Origin: Yersinia nurmii
Lineage (GTDB): Bacteria > Pseudomonadota > Gammaproteobacteria > Enterobacterales > Enterobacteriaceae
Direction: 5' to 3'
Assembly: GCF_001112925.1 (NCBI RefSeq)
Contig: NZ_CPYD01000011.1
Location: 61,169 to 125,168 of the forward strand
Length of the DNA stretch: 64,000 nucleotides
Shown: in pieces, positions 9,905-19,176 of the stretch
Layout: every line of letters starts with the position of its first letter
How positions within the stretch are numbered: position 1 is the first letter of the stretch
Program-made: the position numbers and the translations under genes
Notes under the pieces: model-generated
Seen by the model: the letters and a program-made list of their open reading frames with translations, nothing else
Told to the model about the DNA's origin: nothing
The model's database searches: none

Positions 9905-9920
9905 TAGACTGATTGGTCTA
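9905..9920. promoter_or_regulatory. NemR box in front of nemR
   Basis: TAGACTGATTGGTCTA matches the 16-base E. coli NemR palindrome TAGACC-N4-GGTCTA with one mismatch and lies 15 bases upstream of the nemR start, fitting autorepression. Confidence 0.7.
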
Positions 9921-10039
9921 GGTCAAGATAAAAAGTTTCACCGGGAGAGCTGTTCGAGGCTATTAATCGCGAGGTTTTCAAACATCGCCTTATTATTCAT
10001 AGGATTGATGAAAGGTCTCTGCTCCGCGATTCAGATAAA

Positions 10040-10064
10040 ACCGCTGATGGCGAACATCAGCGGT
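10040..10064 (-). terminator. Intrinsic terminator of eptA
   Basis: Stem ACCGCTGATG/CATCAGCGGT with loop GCGAA, followed on the minus strand by TTTTAT. It lies 29 bases past the eptA stop. Confidence 0.8.
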
Positions 10065-10092
10065 CATCACTTTAAGCGTTAACCTCTTTCCA

Positions 10093-11730
10093 TCAGGCCG
10101 GTGAGCGGCAGGATTGCAGTATATCCAATGACGGCTGATATGCTTTGGTCTGAATATTCATCATCCCTAAAATTGTATGGAACAGATTATCCTGAGAAAC
10201 CGCAGCTTGCTGTGCCATTTTGTTTAAACAGTTGCGATTGACGGCGAAATTCTTTTCATAATCCGTGGACATCCACAGCAGCATAGGCACGTGCGTTTGC
10301 TGGCTTGGGGCAAACAAGTAGGGCGTTCCGTGCAGATACATACCGTTTTCACCCAAAGATTCCCCGTGGTCGGACAGATAAACCATTGCTGTATTAAATG
10401 TATCACTGTGTTGCTGCAAAATTTTGATCGTTTTATCCAGCGTCGCGTCGGTATAAAGCAAGGAATTATCATAGGTATTCACCAGCTCTTGTGGACTGCA
10501 ATCCTGAATCTGATTGCTATCGCAGGTTGGCGTGAATTTGCGAAATTCCGGTGTGGTACGGCGATAATAGGCCGGGCCGTGGCTCCCCATTTGATGTAAC
10601 ACAATCACAGTATCGCCTTTTAACCCATCGATATAATTGTCTAGATTATGCAACAGCGCGTTATCCAGACAAACATCACCTTCGCAGTACTGCGTCAGAT
10701 TTAACTGAGTCACGTCCTGATGAGGAACGCGATCGCAGGCACCTTTACAGCCGCCGTCATTTTCCCTCCACAGCACATTAACTCCGGCGAGCGCCACAAT
10801 ATCCAGTAAACCTTCCTGATGGCTGGCGAGGGTCGCGTCGTATTCTTTACGCGGCATATTAGAAAACATACAGGGGACGGATACGGCGGTTTCGGTACCG
10901 CAGGACGCGGTGTTTTTAAAATAGATCACCTGATCCTGCTTCAGCCGTGGATTGGTTTCCCGTTCGTAACCGCCGAGGGAGAAGTTCTCTGCCCGGGCAG
11001 TTTCGCCGACTACCAGTATCATCAGCGTTTTTTTCTGTTGCGCTAAAATCTGCGGGCCTTTATGTGCGTCCTCACCGATACGAATGAGCGGCAGGTTACT
11101 GGTGAAATATTTGTGTTTGGCATACTCAATCACTCCGCTAACGTAGTTGGACGGCGTCAGCATTTTAACGATGCTTTTGTTATTGCGAATCAGCGAAGCG
11201 TAGTCCTTATAGAATAACGCGGCGATCAGCAGAATAATCATCATGGATAACAGAATATTGGCCGCCCGCAGCCCCAGCATATACCACCAAGGCTTGGTGA
11301 CCTGAATCTGGATAAAACAAATGACGACGGCAGGTAATATACCCAGCCCCAGCAACCACCAGCCCATGCGCGGCGTGAGCAGGGCGGTTGCCTCTTGCGT
11401 ATTGGTTTCAAAGGCGTTTTGCATCATATTGCCGTCGATCACCACGCCATAGCTAAACATAAAATAGTTAGCAGCCGCGCTACCCAGCAGCAGTGTGATA
11501 ATGATTGGCTTACGCAGATATGGCACGAACAGCAGGCTGAAAATAATATTCAACGCGCAGAATACCACCAGCGGAATCGTGGCGGCGAACAGGTAACTAT
11601 CCACGCTGCTGAAGGCGATCAGCGACCAGGCTTTGTGTATAAAAAGAGCATTGAGAAACAGCGTGAAAAATAGCGCGCAGCTTAAGATAAAGGTGATTGC
11701 GTTACACTGTAACTTGAATCGTCCATTCAT
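10093..11730 (-). CDS. eptA: Lipid A phosphoethanolamine transferase
   Basis: EptA (PmrC) is an inner-membrane enzyme whose periplasmic domain moves phosphoethanolamine from phosphatidylethanolamine to lipid A, lowering surface charge and sensitivity to cationic peptides such as polymyxin. Of the 545 residues, the first 175 contain five hydrophobic segments. From about 235 comes the sulfatase-fold domain: VGETARAENF (metal-binding Glu243), NTASCGTETAVSVPC (nucleophile Thr279), NDGGCKGACDRVPHQ, and YLSDHGESLGENG with further zinc ligands. It is a single gene with its own terminator and a PmrA-type box upstream. It belongs to a block inserted between the nemR and ydhL genes relative to E. coli. 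Confidence 0.93.
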   Translation of the reverse strand: MNGRFKLQCNAITFILSCALFFTLFLNALFIHKAWSLIAFSSVDSYLFAATIPLVVFCALNIIFSLLFVPYLRKPIIITLLLGSAAANYFMFSYGVVIDGNMMQNAFETNTQEATALLTPRMGWWLLGLGILPAVVICFIQIQVTKPWWYMLGLRAANILLSMMIILLIAALFYKDYASLIRNNKSIVKMLTPSNYVSGVIEYAKHKYFTSNLPLIRIGEDAHKGPQILAQQKKTLMILVVGETARAENFSLGGYERETNPRLKQDQVIYFKNTASCGTETAVSVPCMFSNMPRKEYDATLASHQEGLLDIVALAGVNVLWRENDGGCKGACDRVPHQDVTQLNLTQYCEGDVCLDNALLHNLDNYIDGLKGDTVIVLHQMGSHGPAYYRRTTPEFRKFTPTCDSNQIQDCSPQELVNTYDNSLLYTDATLDKTIKILQQHSDTFNTAMVYLSDHGESLGENGMYLHGTPYLFAPSQQTHVPMLLWMSTDYEKNFAVNRNCLNKMAQQAAVSQDNLFHTILGMMNIQTKAYQPSLDILQSCRSPA

Positions 11731-11781
11731 TGCTAATCAGAACCAATTATTCATTAATGAATGGCACGATACAGTAGCAAA

Positions 11782-11798
11782 CTTAAGATAACCTTAGC
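11782..11798 (-). promoter_or_regulatory. PmrA-box-like site upstream of eptA
   Basis: The plus strand reads CTTAAGATAACCTTAGC, two CTTAR half-sites separated by five bases (consensus YTTAAK-N5-YTTAAK), about 52 bases upstream of the eptA start. Second half-site is imperfect. Suggests induction by PmrAB/PhoPQ-type signals, as for eptA in other enterobacteria. Confidence 0.6.
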
Positions 11799-11909
11799 GT
11801 TTAGAAACAAAACGTGACAAAGCGGTAAGAAGAAAAGCCCCGTGCACAACACACCTATGAGGGTAGATTTGACGGCCATGCGCGAGGCTGATGTAGAACC
11901 GGTTCGTCG

Positions 11910-12551
11910 TTAGTACGCTGCGGTGAACTGCGCTTTAATAAACTGCGGATTTTCGATTTCGTCCAGAATAGCCACCGCTAAATCTTCCACGGAGATGCTG
12001 GCTGGCGCCGCGCCGTTCATCAGTAAAGAAGTGGTACCCAAACGGAACTGGCCGGTGCGTTTTCCCGGTTCCAGCAAGGCAGCCGGTGACAGGTAGGTCC
12101 AATCCAGTGTGTTTTCAGCGCGTAACTTGTTACGTAACGCACGGGCGCCCAAGGCTCCTTGTTTGTAGGCTTCTGGGAATGCTGGCGTGTCGACCAACTC
12201 CACGCCAGGAGCGACTTCTAGGCTGCCCGCGCCGCCGACCACCAACAGGCGTTTCACGCCGGCTTTTTGCTGTGCATCCAGAATTTTCTGGCTTCCCGCA
12301 GTGAATTTTTCAAACTGATTTTCTTCGGCCCAACCAGGGTTATAAGCGCTGATAACCGCATCCTGACCGCTTAATTGTTGAGCTAACCATTCAGTATCAG
12401 CAATGTCACCTAACGCGATGGTCAGGTTATCAGCTTTAGGTAAATCTTTAGGCTGACGGGCAATTGCCGTAACCTGATGACCGCGAGCCAGAGCTTCGTC
12501 GATGACTTTACGGCCTACAAAACCAGTTGCACCAATAATGGCCAGTTTCAT
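11910..12551 (-). CDS. NAD(P)-binding Rossmann protein, NmrA/YwnB-like
   Basis: A 213-residue atypical short-chain dehydrogenase/NAD(P)H-binding protein. The dinucleotide loop is MKLAIIGATGFVGRKV (GATGFVG) at residues 1-16. Rossmann features continue with IALGDIAD, DAVISAYNP and KRLLVVGGAGSLEV. There is no clear YxxxK catalytic pair, so it may be a redox sensor or a reductase of unknown substrate. It is transcribed divergently from the LysR gene at 12656, with 104 bases between them, so that regulator probably controls it. Relatives are often induced by stress or quinones, but I assign no reaction. Confidence 0.85.
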   Translation of the reverse strand: MKLAIIGATGFVGRKVIDEALARGHQVTAIARQPKDLPKADNLTIALGDIADTEWLAQQLSGQDAVISAYNPGWAEENQFEKFTAGSQKILDAQQKAGVKRLLVVGGAGSLEVAPGVELVDTPAFPEAYKQGALGARALRNKLRAENTLDWTYLSPAALLEPGKRTGQFRLGTTSLLMNGAAPASISVEDLAVAILDEIENPQFIKAQFTAAY

Positions 12552-12655
12552 TGTTTAATTCCTTAGTTGGGTTGACGGGGCTAACTCTAATACTTAACAA
12601 AGTTGCTGATAAGTGCCATATTTGTGCTTTCTTTTTTAAGTAAAACTTCATAATC

Positions 12656-13576
12656 ATGGATAAACTCAACCGAATGGCGATTTTTGCCACCGTAGTGGCC
12701 GAAGGTTCGCTAACCGCAGCAGGGCGACGGTTGGGCATGACCGCATCCGCTATTAGTCAGCATATGCGCTCTTTAGAGAAAGCGCTCGGCGTCCCCTTGT
12801 TGCATCGTTCAACCCGCAGGTTGACGTTAACGGAAGCCGGGCAAGTTTTTTATCCCGGTTGTGAAGCCATGTTGCTGCAGGCGAAAGAGGCCGAGCAGCG
12901 GTTGGCGGAGTTACGAGATACGCTGGTGGGTGAAATTCGCATTGCCACCACTGTCGGTATCGGCGGTCGCCCGCTGGCGGAAGCGCTGTCTCCCTTGCTT
13001 AACGCTCATCCCAAATTAACCCTGCGGATTCTGGCCAATGACGAAGTGGTGGATTTGATCGAACAGCGGGTTGATATCGCTCTGCGAGTCAATCGACAGC
13101 TGGCGGACGCCAATATGATCGCCCATCCGTTGGCGGAATGGCCGATGGTGATTTGCGCTGCGCCGCGCTATCTCAGTCAGCACGGCGTGCCGGAAACGCC
13201 ACAGGATTTATTGGCGCATCGATGGATGTCCTCGGTGAATAATCCCTCGGCTATTCATCTGGATTTGCACCACACATCGGGAGAAACGATGGTTTTGCGT
13301 CTGAATCACGGTCAGGTTATCAGCGGTAGCATGCCGGTTATCCGGGATTTTACTCGCGAAGGGATGGGGCTTTCCGTGCTGCCTTTGTATGAAATTGGTG
13401 ATGAGCTGCAACGCGGAGAATTAATCACACTGCTGCCGGAGTGGCAATCAACGCCGCTGCGGTTACACGCGTTGACGCTGGAAAGGGTGATGCCGGAAAA
13501 AAATCGTCAGGTGATACGTTATCTGCGGGATTATTTTCAGCGACATCGCGAATCTGTACTTGCCAGCCGCCGTTAA
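12656..13576 (+). CDS. LysR-family transcriptional regulator
   Basis: A 306-residue LysR-type regulator. The N-terminal winged helix-turn-helix is clear: MDKLNRMAIFATVVAEGSLTAAGRRLGMTASAISQHMRSLEKAL at residues 1-45, given here in overlapping motif terms AGRRLGMTASAISQH. The effector-binding domain follows from about residue 90 (GEIRIATTVGIGG). The sequence resembles the subgroup typified by E. coli YafC/DmlR-like regulators. It is divergent from the NAD(P)-binding gene at 11910-12551, the classical arrangement of a LysR regulator and its target, so I infer that it senses a small molecule and controls that gene. The effector is unknown. Confidence 0.9.
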   Translation: MDKLNRMAIFATVVAEGSLTAAGRRLGMTASAISQHMRSLEKALGVPLLHRSTRRLTLTEAGQVFYPGCEAMLLQAKEAEQRLAELRDTLVGEIRIATTVGIGGRPLAEALSPLLNAHPKLTLRILANDEVVDLIEQRVDIALRVNRQLADANMIAHPLAEWPMVICAAPRYLSQHGVPETPQDLLAHRWMSSVNNPSAIHLDLHHTSGETMVLRLNHGQVISGSMPVIRDFTREGMGLSVLPLYEIGDELQRGELITLLPEWQSTPLRLHALTLERVMPEKNRQVIRYLRDYFQRHRESVLASRR

Positions 13577-13612
13577 GCCGTCTTCAATGAAAGGGTAATC
13601 CAAGGAGGTTGT

Positions 13613-13852
13613 GTGGCTCAGCAGCTTGAGTTTTTTGATATTCCCAGCCCTTGCCGCGGTATCTGTCAGGCAGATGACCGTGGTTTTTGCCGTGGCTGTT
13701 TCCGCAGCAGGGAAGAACGCTTTGGCTGGATGCAAATGACCGATATGCAAAAACACGATGTTCTGCGCCTGTGTCGTCAGCGTCTGTTGCGCCAGCTACG
13801 CGCCAACAAAAAACCGGAAGAGCCGCTACCGGAACAACCATCATTATTTTAA
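13613..13852 (+). CDS. ydhL: DUF1289 family protein YdhL
   Basis: A 79-residue cysteine-rich protein of the DUF1289 family, the same length as E. coli YdhL. The signature PSPCRGICQADDRGFCRGCFRS (residues 11-32) holds four cysteines in a CxxxC...CxxC pattern, suggesting a small metal site; this is inference. The start is GTG at 13613, supported by AAGGAGG eight bases upstream and by the family N-terminus MAQQLEFF. It precedes ydhF, as in E. coli, and follows the LysR gene by 36 bases. Confidence 0.93.
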   Translation: MAQQLEFFDIPSPCRGICQADDRGFCRGCFRSREERFGWMQMTDMQKHDVLRLCRQRLLRQLRANKKPEEPLPEQPSLF

Positions 13853-13959
13853 ATTTCATCCTTTGATACCGATTAACCACCATTTCCTTGCGTCAGGATG
13901 ATGATCCTTTCTGTCGCTTGTGTATGCTGAAGGTCATTCAATATATATAGGTGGTCAAA

Positions 13960-14856
13960 ATGCATACACGTAGCCAATTATCTCCGCAAGGCCCTGAGTT
14001 TTCCCGCATGATTTGTGGTTACTGGCGTTTGATCGAATGGAACATGACGCCCGCCCAGCTACAGGGATTTATTCAGCAGCATCTGGATATGGGGATTACC
14101 ACTGTGGATCACGCGGATATCTACGGTGGCTACCAGTGCGAGCAGGCTTTTGGACAAGCGATGCGTTTACAGCCATCACTGCGAGATAAGATGGAAATCG
14201 TCAGCAAATGTGGCATCGCGACGACGGCTAAGCCAGAGCACGCCTTGGGTCATTACAATACCGATGGCGATCATATTATCCGCAGCGCCGAGCAGTCACT
14301 GTCTCATTTACACACTGATTATTTGGATCTGCTGCTGATTCACCGTCCAGACCCATTGATGGAGGCTGACGAAGTTGCCGAGGCTTTCACTCAGTTGCAC
14401 AAAAGCGGCAAAGTGAAGCATTTTGGCGTATCTAACTTCACACCGGCTCAGTTCAGTCTGCTGCAATCTCGTTTGCCTTTCTCGCTGGTGACCAATCAGG
14501 TGGAAATATCACCGTTGCATCAGCCTACTATTCTGGACGGCACGCTGGATATGTGTCAGCAACTGCGTATTAAACCGATGGCTTGGTCATGTTTAGGTGG
14601 TGGGCGCTTGTTTAACGATGGTGAGTTCCAGCCACTACGTGACGAATTACAGGCCGTGGCGGAAGAAATCGGTGCGGATAATATCGAGCAAGTGGTCTAT
14701 GCCTGGGTGATGCGTTTGCCCTCTGCGCCGCTGCCGATTATTGGTTCCGGTAAGATTGAGCGCGTTACCGCCGCATGGAAATCGGTATCCCTGACGCTCA
14801 GCCGTCAGCAGTGGTTCCGCATTCGCCGTGCTGCTTTGGGTTATGACGTTCCTTGA
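13960..14856 (+). CDS. ydhF: Aldo/keto reductase YdhF
   Basis: A 298-residue NADPH-dependent oxidoreductase of the aldo/keto reductase superfamily, the same length as E. coli YdhF, whose physiological substrate is not established. Family features are TTVDHADIYGGYQCE (catalytic Asp and Tyr), MEIVSKCGI with the catalytic Lys, LLLIHRPDPL with the His, and GVSNFTPAQF. The ATG at 13960 fits AGGTGG five bases before it and the family start; an in-frame GTG at 13951 is less likely. The ydhL-ydhF pairing is conserved with E. coli, but sodC, which separates ydhF from ydhK there, is missing here. Confidence 0.95.
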   Translation: MHTRSQLSPQGPEFSRMICGYWRLIEWNMTPAQLQGFIQQHLDMGITTVDHADIYGGYQCEQAFGQAMRLQPSLRDKMEIVSKCGIATTAKPEHALGHYNTDGDHIIRSAEQSLSHLHTDYLDLLLIHRPDPLMEADEVAEAFTQLHKSGKVKHFGVSNFTPAQFSLLQSRLPFSLVTNQVEISPLHQPTILDGTLDMCQQLRIKPMAWSCLGGGRLFNDGEFQPLRDELQAVAEEIGADNIEQVVYAWVMRLPSAPLPIIGSGKIERVTAAWKSVSLTLSRQQWFRIRRAALGYDVP

Positions 14857-14880
14857 TGATTTATCTTCCCGGACTCATCC

Positions 14881-16902
14881 TTAGGCAGGGGAAGAAATAG
14901 CCGGCGGGGTGAAGGCGAGTTGCAGCTGAGTCAGCGAGCAGTACAGACGCCAAACCAGCCCCGCCAGTTCTTGCCCCGACGGGTCAGGATGATGAGCCAG
15001 AGTCTCGCTGATGCGCAGTAGCTCGTGCAGCGTTGCCGCTAACGACTCTGGCTGAACGCCTTTTTCCGTCACGCTGCCTTTCAGGCAATGAATACACAAA
15101 TCCCGCACCGCAGACAGCGGCGGTGCGGGGGGTTGCCAGTCCCGCAACTGCCATACCACATGACTGCAATTCAGATACACCATACCCCAACGTAACAGCC
15201 AGATTCGCGCTTCTTGATCTTGACTCAGATTTAATTGGCTGATGCGATGATAAATCAACGATTCAAACTGCGGCTGACTTTGTTGCGGGTAAGGGCTGAT
15301 CTGGTCGATAAAGTCTCGCCGCAGGGCGCGGATAATTCGCTGGCCTTTTCGTTTATCCGAGCTGGGGCGTAAAATTTGGAAAGCCACGCCCGCCAGCATC
15401 ACCCCCACCAACTTGCCGAGGTTGTCATTAAGGAAGCCCTGATAGTCGTAGCTGGGTGGATTGGTCACACTGAGGAATGAACCCATAAAAACGATAAGCT
15501 GCCCCCACAGCGCCGCGTAGGGCGGATTTTGCTGCTTAAACATCTGCATAGTAATCAGGATCGGTAAGAGTACGGTGGCAAACTGCCAAAAGTCATCGAT
15601 TTGAATCATGACGCCGAATTTTAAAATAAAGCAGCCGATGGATAACAACACGATGGCTTTCAGCAACGTCATAATGCTGTCCGTCGGGGAGGGGCTGGCG
15701 GAATACAGTACGCAACTGACAGCGGCCAAAGCCAGCGCGGAACTGCCTGCACTCCATTGGGTGTTTATCCAAAATGCGCAGCCAATAACGATACAGATAA
15801 AAGTACGTAATCCGTTGTAAGCCGCTTCGTAGGTATCGGTGTGGCGTGCCAGCGTGGCGACCTTGGGTGGCGGCAATTGAGCTCGGTCACTGTGTTGTTC
15901 CAGTTGGCGTAACCAACGGCCAGATTCCAGATACAACCAACAAAAATGACGTAAACGCAGCCAGAACGCGCGGTGGCGGTAATCCTTGTTATCTCGCGGG
16001 ATAATCTGTTGCAAAATCTTGGCGGCTCGATATTTATCGCAATCCGGCTGCTGAAGCTCGGTAATCAGCGTTTGCAAAACCTTTTTCAGATTACCTGGTG
16101 GACTGGGCCAGTTGAGCAACATACGCCGCAGACTGGCGATGACGCTGGTGGTGCGTAATTGATTATGCAGCATAAAATTGAGCACATTGTTTTGTCGCCG
16201 GAAGCGGTAGTGGCTCCAGAAAGCCTGAATACGCAACAGATTGAGCGTCAGAATCTGCCCGATGACGCCCTCGTGTGAGGTACGAATCTGTGGATCATCT
16301 TCGGTCTGCCACAACAGCGCAGCGTGTTCCAATAGGCGGGAGTGCATACGTCGCAGCGAGGTCAGCAGCGTTTCGCCGTCTGAGGTGCTGGGCAGCAGCA
16401 TCATCATCAGTCCACCGCACAAAATACCGGTAATCACTTCGCAGACTCGTGCTTGGGCGATATCGAAGATTTGTTGAGTATCCGTAGTGTTGACCGTTGA
16501 AAAAGCGATGATTGCTGCGGTATAACCGGCCAGAGCAAAAGCGTAGGAAACGTTATTTTGATAATGGTTGGATACGAAAGTACACCAGCCGATCCAAGCG
16601 GCAATGGCGAAGGTAAACAACCAGGGATCATTCAGGCAGTGACCGGCAATGATAACTGAGGCAGCGGCACCCATTAGGCTGCCAATCACCCGGCCAAGAC
16701 TTTTGCTGATCACACCGCCGACGGTGGGGAAACTCACAACCGCCGCGGAAGTCATCGCCCAATATGGCTCATCCAGATTGAGAGTAAAAGCAATCCACAG
16801 TGACAAACACATCGCCAGCGAATTACGCAGGGCATAGCGCCACTGCGCCCCGCTGGCCTTCCCCCAAGGCGTGCGCCTCCACTGCCGCAGTAGCCAGTGC
16901 AT
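14881..16902 (-). CDS. ydhK: FUSC-family inner-membrane efflux component YdhK
   Basis: A 673-residue membrane protein with two similar halves, each holding a block of hydrophobic helices (about residues 20-160 and 375-510) and a cytoplasmic segment, as in the AaeB/YdhK (FUSC) family. These proteins work with an HlyD-type partner, here YdhJ, to export aromatic acids or similar compounds; the substrate is unknown. The motif [23 protein letters not shown] near the N-terminus is typical. The ATG at 16902 lies five bases after the ydhJ stop and matches the family start; a longer frame would overlap ydhJ. It is the last gene of ydhI-ydhJ-ydhK. Confidence 0.94.
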   Translation of the reverse strand: MHWLLRQWRRTPWGKASGAQWRYALRNSLAMCLSLWIAFTLNLDEPYWAMTSAAVVSFPTVGGVISKSLGRVIGSLMGAAASVIIAGHCLNDPWLFTFAIAAWIGWCTFVSNHYQNNVSYAFALAGYTAAIIAFSTVNTTDTQQIFDIAQARVCEVITGILCGGLMMMLLPSTSDGETLLTSLRRMHSRLLEHAALLWQTEDDPQIRTSHEGVIGQILTLNLLRIQAFWSHYRFRRQNNVLNFMLHNQLRTTSVIASLRRMLLNWPSPPGNLKKVLQTLITELQQPDCDKYRAAKILQQIIPRDNKDYRHRAFWLRLRHFCWLYLESGRWLRQLEQHSDRAQLPPPKVATLARHTDTYEAAYNGLRTFICIVIGCAFWINTQWSAGSSALALAAVSCVLYSASPSPTDSIMTLLKAIVLLSIGCFILKFGVMIQIDDFWQFATVLLPILITMQMFKQQNPPYAALWGQLIVFMGSFLSVTNPPSYDYQGFLNDNLGKLVGVMLAGVAFQILRPSSDKRKGQRIIRALRRDFIDQISPYPQQSQPQFESLIYHRISQLNLSQDQEARIWLLRWGMVYLNCSHVVWQLRDWQPPAPPLSAVRDLCIHCLKGSVTEKGVQPESLAATLHELLRISETLAHHPDPSGQELAGLVWRLYCSLTQLQLAFTPPAISSPA

Positions 16903-16907
16903 TTGTA

Positions 16908-17765
16908 TCAGCCAGCCAGAGAAATGGTGCAGGTGGTGCCGGCAACTAAGGTTACATCCGACGGAACATCGATCAGTTTGATACGAACCGGTACGCGCTG
17001 CGCCAGACGGACCCAAGGGACATTCGGCTTAACATTGACGAGTAAATCGCTATTTGTATCGACGCTTTGATCGTAAATGGCGCGACCGATACTTTCCACT
17101 ACACCCTGAAGCGGTCTATTTCCATTATATAAAACAATATTTGCCCGGTTGCCTTCTTTGATATGTCGTAATTTGGTTTCTTCGAAATAACCTATTACGT
17201 AAAAGGAATGAATATCAACCAAAGCGACTAATGGAGTACCCGCGGTAGCATAATTTCCGATGCGCGTTTGTAAATTGGTTATATATCCATCAGTCGGTGT
17301 ATAAATACGGGTTTTACTCAGGTTCCATTTAGCCTGTTCCAGATTAGCCAGCGCGCCCTGATATGCCGCTTTCATTGCCTGAGCTGTTAAATTGGCAATA
17401 TCCAAGTCTTCGCTTGATATGAGGTTTTTAGGCAAATGTTGACGTCGGGCCAATTCATGATTGGCCTTATCCATATCTGACTGCGCTTTATCCAATACGG
17501 CCTGCGCGTTATCCAGCGCCAGTTGGAACGGCATCGGGTCTAGCTCGAATAACAGGCTGCCGGATTTTACTAATTGGTTGTCGTGTATCGCAATTTGAAT
17601 AAGTCTGCCGGACACTTCTGGTGTGATGTTGACTAATTCTGCGCGGACTTTTCCATCTCGCGTCCAAGGGGACTGCATATAATAATTCCACATCCACCAA
17701 CCAGCGAACATAGCGATAGCAAAAACGATCACGCTGGAAAAATATTTTATCGATTGATATTTCAT
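16908..17765 (-). CDS. ydhJ: HlyD-family membrane fusion protein YdhJ
   Basis: A 285-residue periplasmic adaptor with one N-terminal transmembrane helix (residues 9-28). A lipoyl/barrel-sandwich domain follows ([24 protein letters not shown]), then an alpha-helical hairpin around 85-150 and a beta-barrel domain ending [11 protein letters not shown]. The length equals E. coli YdhJ. Together with YdhK and YdhI it forms an AaeAB-like efflux system of unknown substrate. The gene lies six bases after ydhI and five before ydhK, so all three are co-transcribed from the promoter shared with divergent rovA. Confidence 0.94.
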   Translation of the reverse strand: MKYQSIKYFSSVIVFAIAMFAGWWMWNYYMQSPWTRDGKVRAELVNITPEVSGRLIQIAIHDNQLVKSGSLLFELDPMPFQLALDNAQAVLDKAQSDMDKANHELARRQHLPKNLISSEDLDIANLTAQAMKAAYQGALANLEQAKWNLSKTRIYTPTDGYITNLQTRIGNYATAGTPLVALVDIHSFYVIGYFEETKLRHIKEGNRANIVLYNGNRPLQGVVESIGRAIYDQSVDTNSDLLVNVKPNVPWVRLAQRVPVRIKLIDVPSDVTLVAGTTCTISLAG

Positions 17766-17771
17766 CTCAAT

Positions 17772-18008
17772 TTACCAACTGGCTAAAATCCACAAAGAAA
17801 TGCTGACGGCAATGACAAAAATAGACAAATCCATTAACATTGGATGCCAGATCTCGCCAGAGTAGATCCAATTCCGTAGTAAATGATGGATCAATAGCCA
17901 AAATATCAAACCTAGCATAACCGCCTTGAAGAGAGGCGGGAAATAGATCGAGGCACCCAGTACCCAGTCCGTTAAGGGTGATGCTGTTGGCACAGAAGTT
18001 ACTTGCAT
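17772..18008 (-). CDS. ydhI: DUF1656 small membrane protein YdhI
   Basis: A 78-residue inner-membrane protein with two predicted transmembrane helices (about residues 24-44 and 58-77), like AaeX and YdhI of E. coli. The motif DWVLGASIYFPPLF is characteristic of DUF1656. It is the first gene of ydhIJK and starts 180 bases from the divergent rovA gene. Its role in the pump is not known. Confidence 0.92.
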   Translation of the reverse strand: MQVTSVPTASPLTDWVLGASIYFPPLFKAVMLGLIFWLLIHHLLRNWIYSGEIWHPMLMDLSIFVIAVSISLWILASW

Positions 18009-18188
18009 TGGGTTAATCCTTAGGGGTTAAATTTAAAGAAATCTTCACCTTTTCTAAAGGATTTCTCGTATTTATTGCTATTAACACTGCATCGGCGGTA
18101 TATATACATTTGTATTTTTAATGTTAATTACCCAAAATAGACTGGACTCTGGGAGTTATGCTAGCACGCTAATTAAAAGGAGGGGCAA

Positions 18189-18620
18189 TTGGAATCGACA
18201 TTAGGATCTGATTTAGCACGATTAGTTCGCGTTTGGCGCGCTTTAATCGATCATCGATTAAAACCGTTGGAACTGACCCAGACACATTGGGTTACGCTCC
18301 ATAACATTAGTCGTTTACCACCGGAGCAATCGCAGATTCAACTGGCAAAAGCGATTGGTATCGAGCAGCCATCGTTGGTTCGGACTTTGGACCAACTGGA
18401 GGATAAGGGATTAATCACACGGCATACTTGTGCTAACGACCGCCGCGCCAAGCGGATTAAATTAACGGAAGAGTCGTGTCCGATTATCAAAGAAGTCGAC
18501 GACGTCATTAAAGCAACCCGAAAGGAAATCTTGGGGGGTATCTCAGAGGAGGAGGTTATTTTGTTATCAGGTTTGATAGTGAAACTTGAACAAAATATTA
18601 TTCAATTACAAAGTAAGTAA
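18189..18620 (+). CDS. rovA: MarR-family global regulator RovA (SlyA)
   Basis: RovA is a dimeric winged-helix regulator of the SlyA/MarR family. In Yersinia it activates invasin and many host-adaptation genes, largely by countering H-NS, and loses DNA binding at 37 degrees. The 143 residues and the N-terminus [19 protein letters not shown] match Yersinia RovA. The helix-turn-helix and wing lie around residues 45-95 ([20 protein letters not shown], then [10 protein letters not shown]). The start codon is TTG at 18189, preceded by AGGAGGGG; no ATG gives the family N-terminus. It is divergent from ydhIJK and convergent with slyB, as in E. coli. The AT-rich region upstream suits H-NS and autoregulation. 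Confidence 0.95.
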   Translation: MESTLGSDLARLVRVWRALIDHRLKPLELTQTHWVTLHNISRLPPEQSQIQLAKAIGIEQPSLVRTLDQLEDKGLITRHTCANDRRAKRIKLTEESCPIIKEVDDVIKATRKEILGGISEEEVILLSGLIVKLEQNIIQLQSK

Positions 18621-18662
18621 AAATAATAAAGTTCTAATAATCTATTCACAGCAAAAGAAAAC

Positions 18663-18693
18663 AACCGGGGATCAATGCGATCCCCGGTTTTTT
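18663..18693. terminator. Bidirectional terminator between rovA and slyB
   Basis: Stem AACCGGGGATC/GATCCCCGGTT with loop AATGC. The plus strand continues with a T run, and the minus strand with GTTTTCTTTT, so it can serve both convergent genes. Confidence 0.88.
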
Positions 18694-18708
18694 ATGTCCG
18701 CGCCAAAA

Positions 18709-19176
18709 TTAACGTGGGCTAACGGTCACGGTGCTACCGCTGCTTGCCAGCATCACACGCTGGCCAACGCTGAAGCGAGTTGGGCCTTGTTTCTGAACCA
18801 CCAGAATAGTGGTGCCGTCGTCTTTACGGACTTCCAGCTGAACGCCATCGGTACGGTTCATCGCGCCCTGTACGCCCTGACCAGCAACACCACCAGCTAC
18901 AGCACCCGCTGCGGTTGCCAGACTACGACCGGTACCACCGCCAACGGTGTTACCCAGGAAACCACCCAGCACTGCACCACCAATAGCGCCAATTACGTTG
19001 TCGCCGTCACCGCCTTGAATGGTTACCGGACGAACAGAAACCAATGTACCGTAAGTCACGGTTTGCACTTGCTTGGCCTGTGACGCGCTGAATACATCAC
19101 CAGACAGCGTGCTGTTGTTCGCACAACCGGTCAGAGTAACCGCTGCGATAGCAATGACGAGTAAAGGCTTAATCAT
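18709..19176 (-). CDS. slyB: Outer-membrane lipoprotein SlyB
   Basis: A 155-residue lipoprotein of the Pcp/SlyB family. The lipobox LTGC ends the signal peptide near residue 17. Glycine-rich hydrophobic stretches (VIGAIGGAVLGGFLGNTVGGGTG around 63-85, then AAGAVAGGVAGQG) form the glycine-zipper. SlyB is part of the PhoP regulon in other enterobacteria and forms rings around outer-membrane proteins under stress. The ATG at 19176 follows AGGAGT at the right distance; a longer in-frame extension lacks a signal peptide. Monocistronic, convergent with rovA. Confidence 0.95.
   Translation of the reverse strand: MIKPLLVIAIAAVTLTGCANNSTLSGDVFSASQAKQVQTVTYGTLVSVRPVTIQGGDGDNVIGAIGGAVLGGFLGNTVGGGTGRSLATAAGAVAGGVAGQGVQGAMNRTDGVQLEVRKDDGTTILVVQKQGPTRFSVGQRVMLASSGSTVTVSPR

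Noticed and set aside
18586-19083. Plus-strand frame of 165 codons across slyB
   Set aside because: Antisense to the clear lipoprotein gene slyB, starting inside rovA; threonine- and cysteine-rich shadow of the glycine-rich region.
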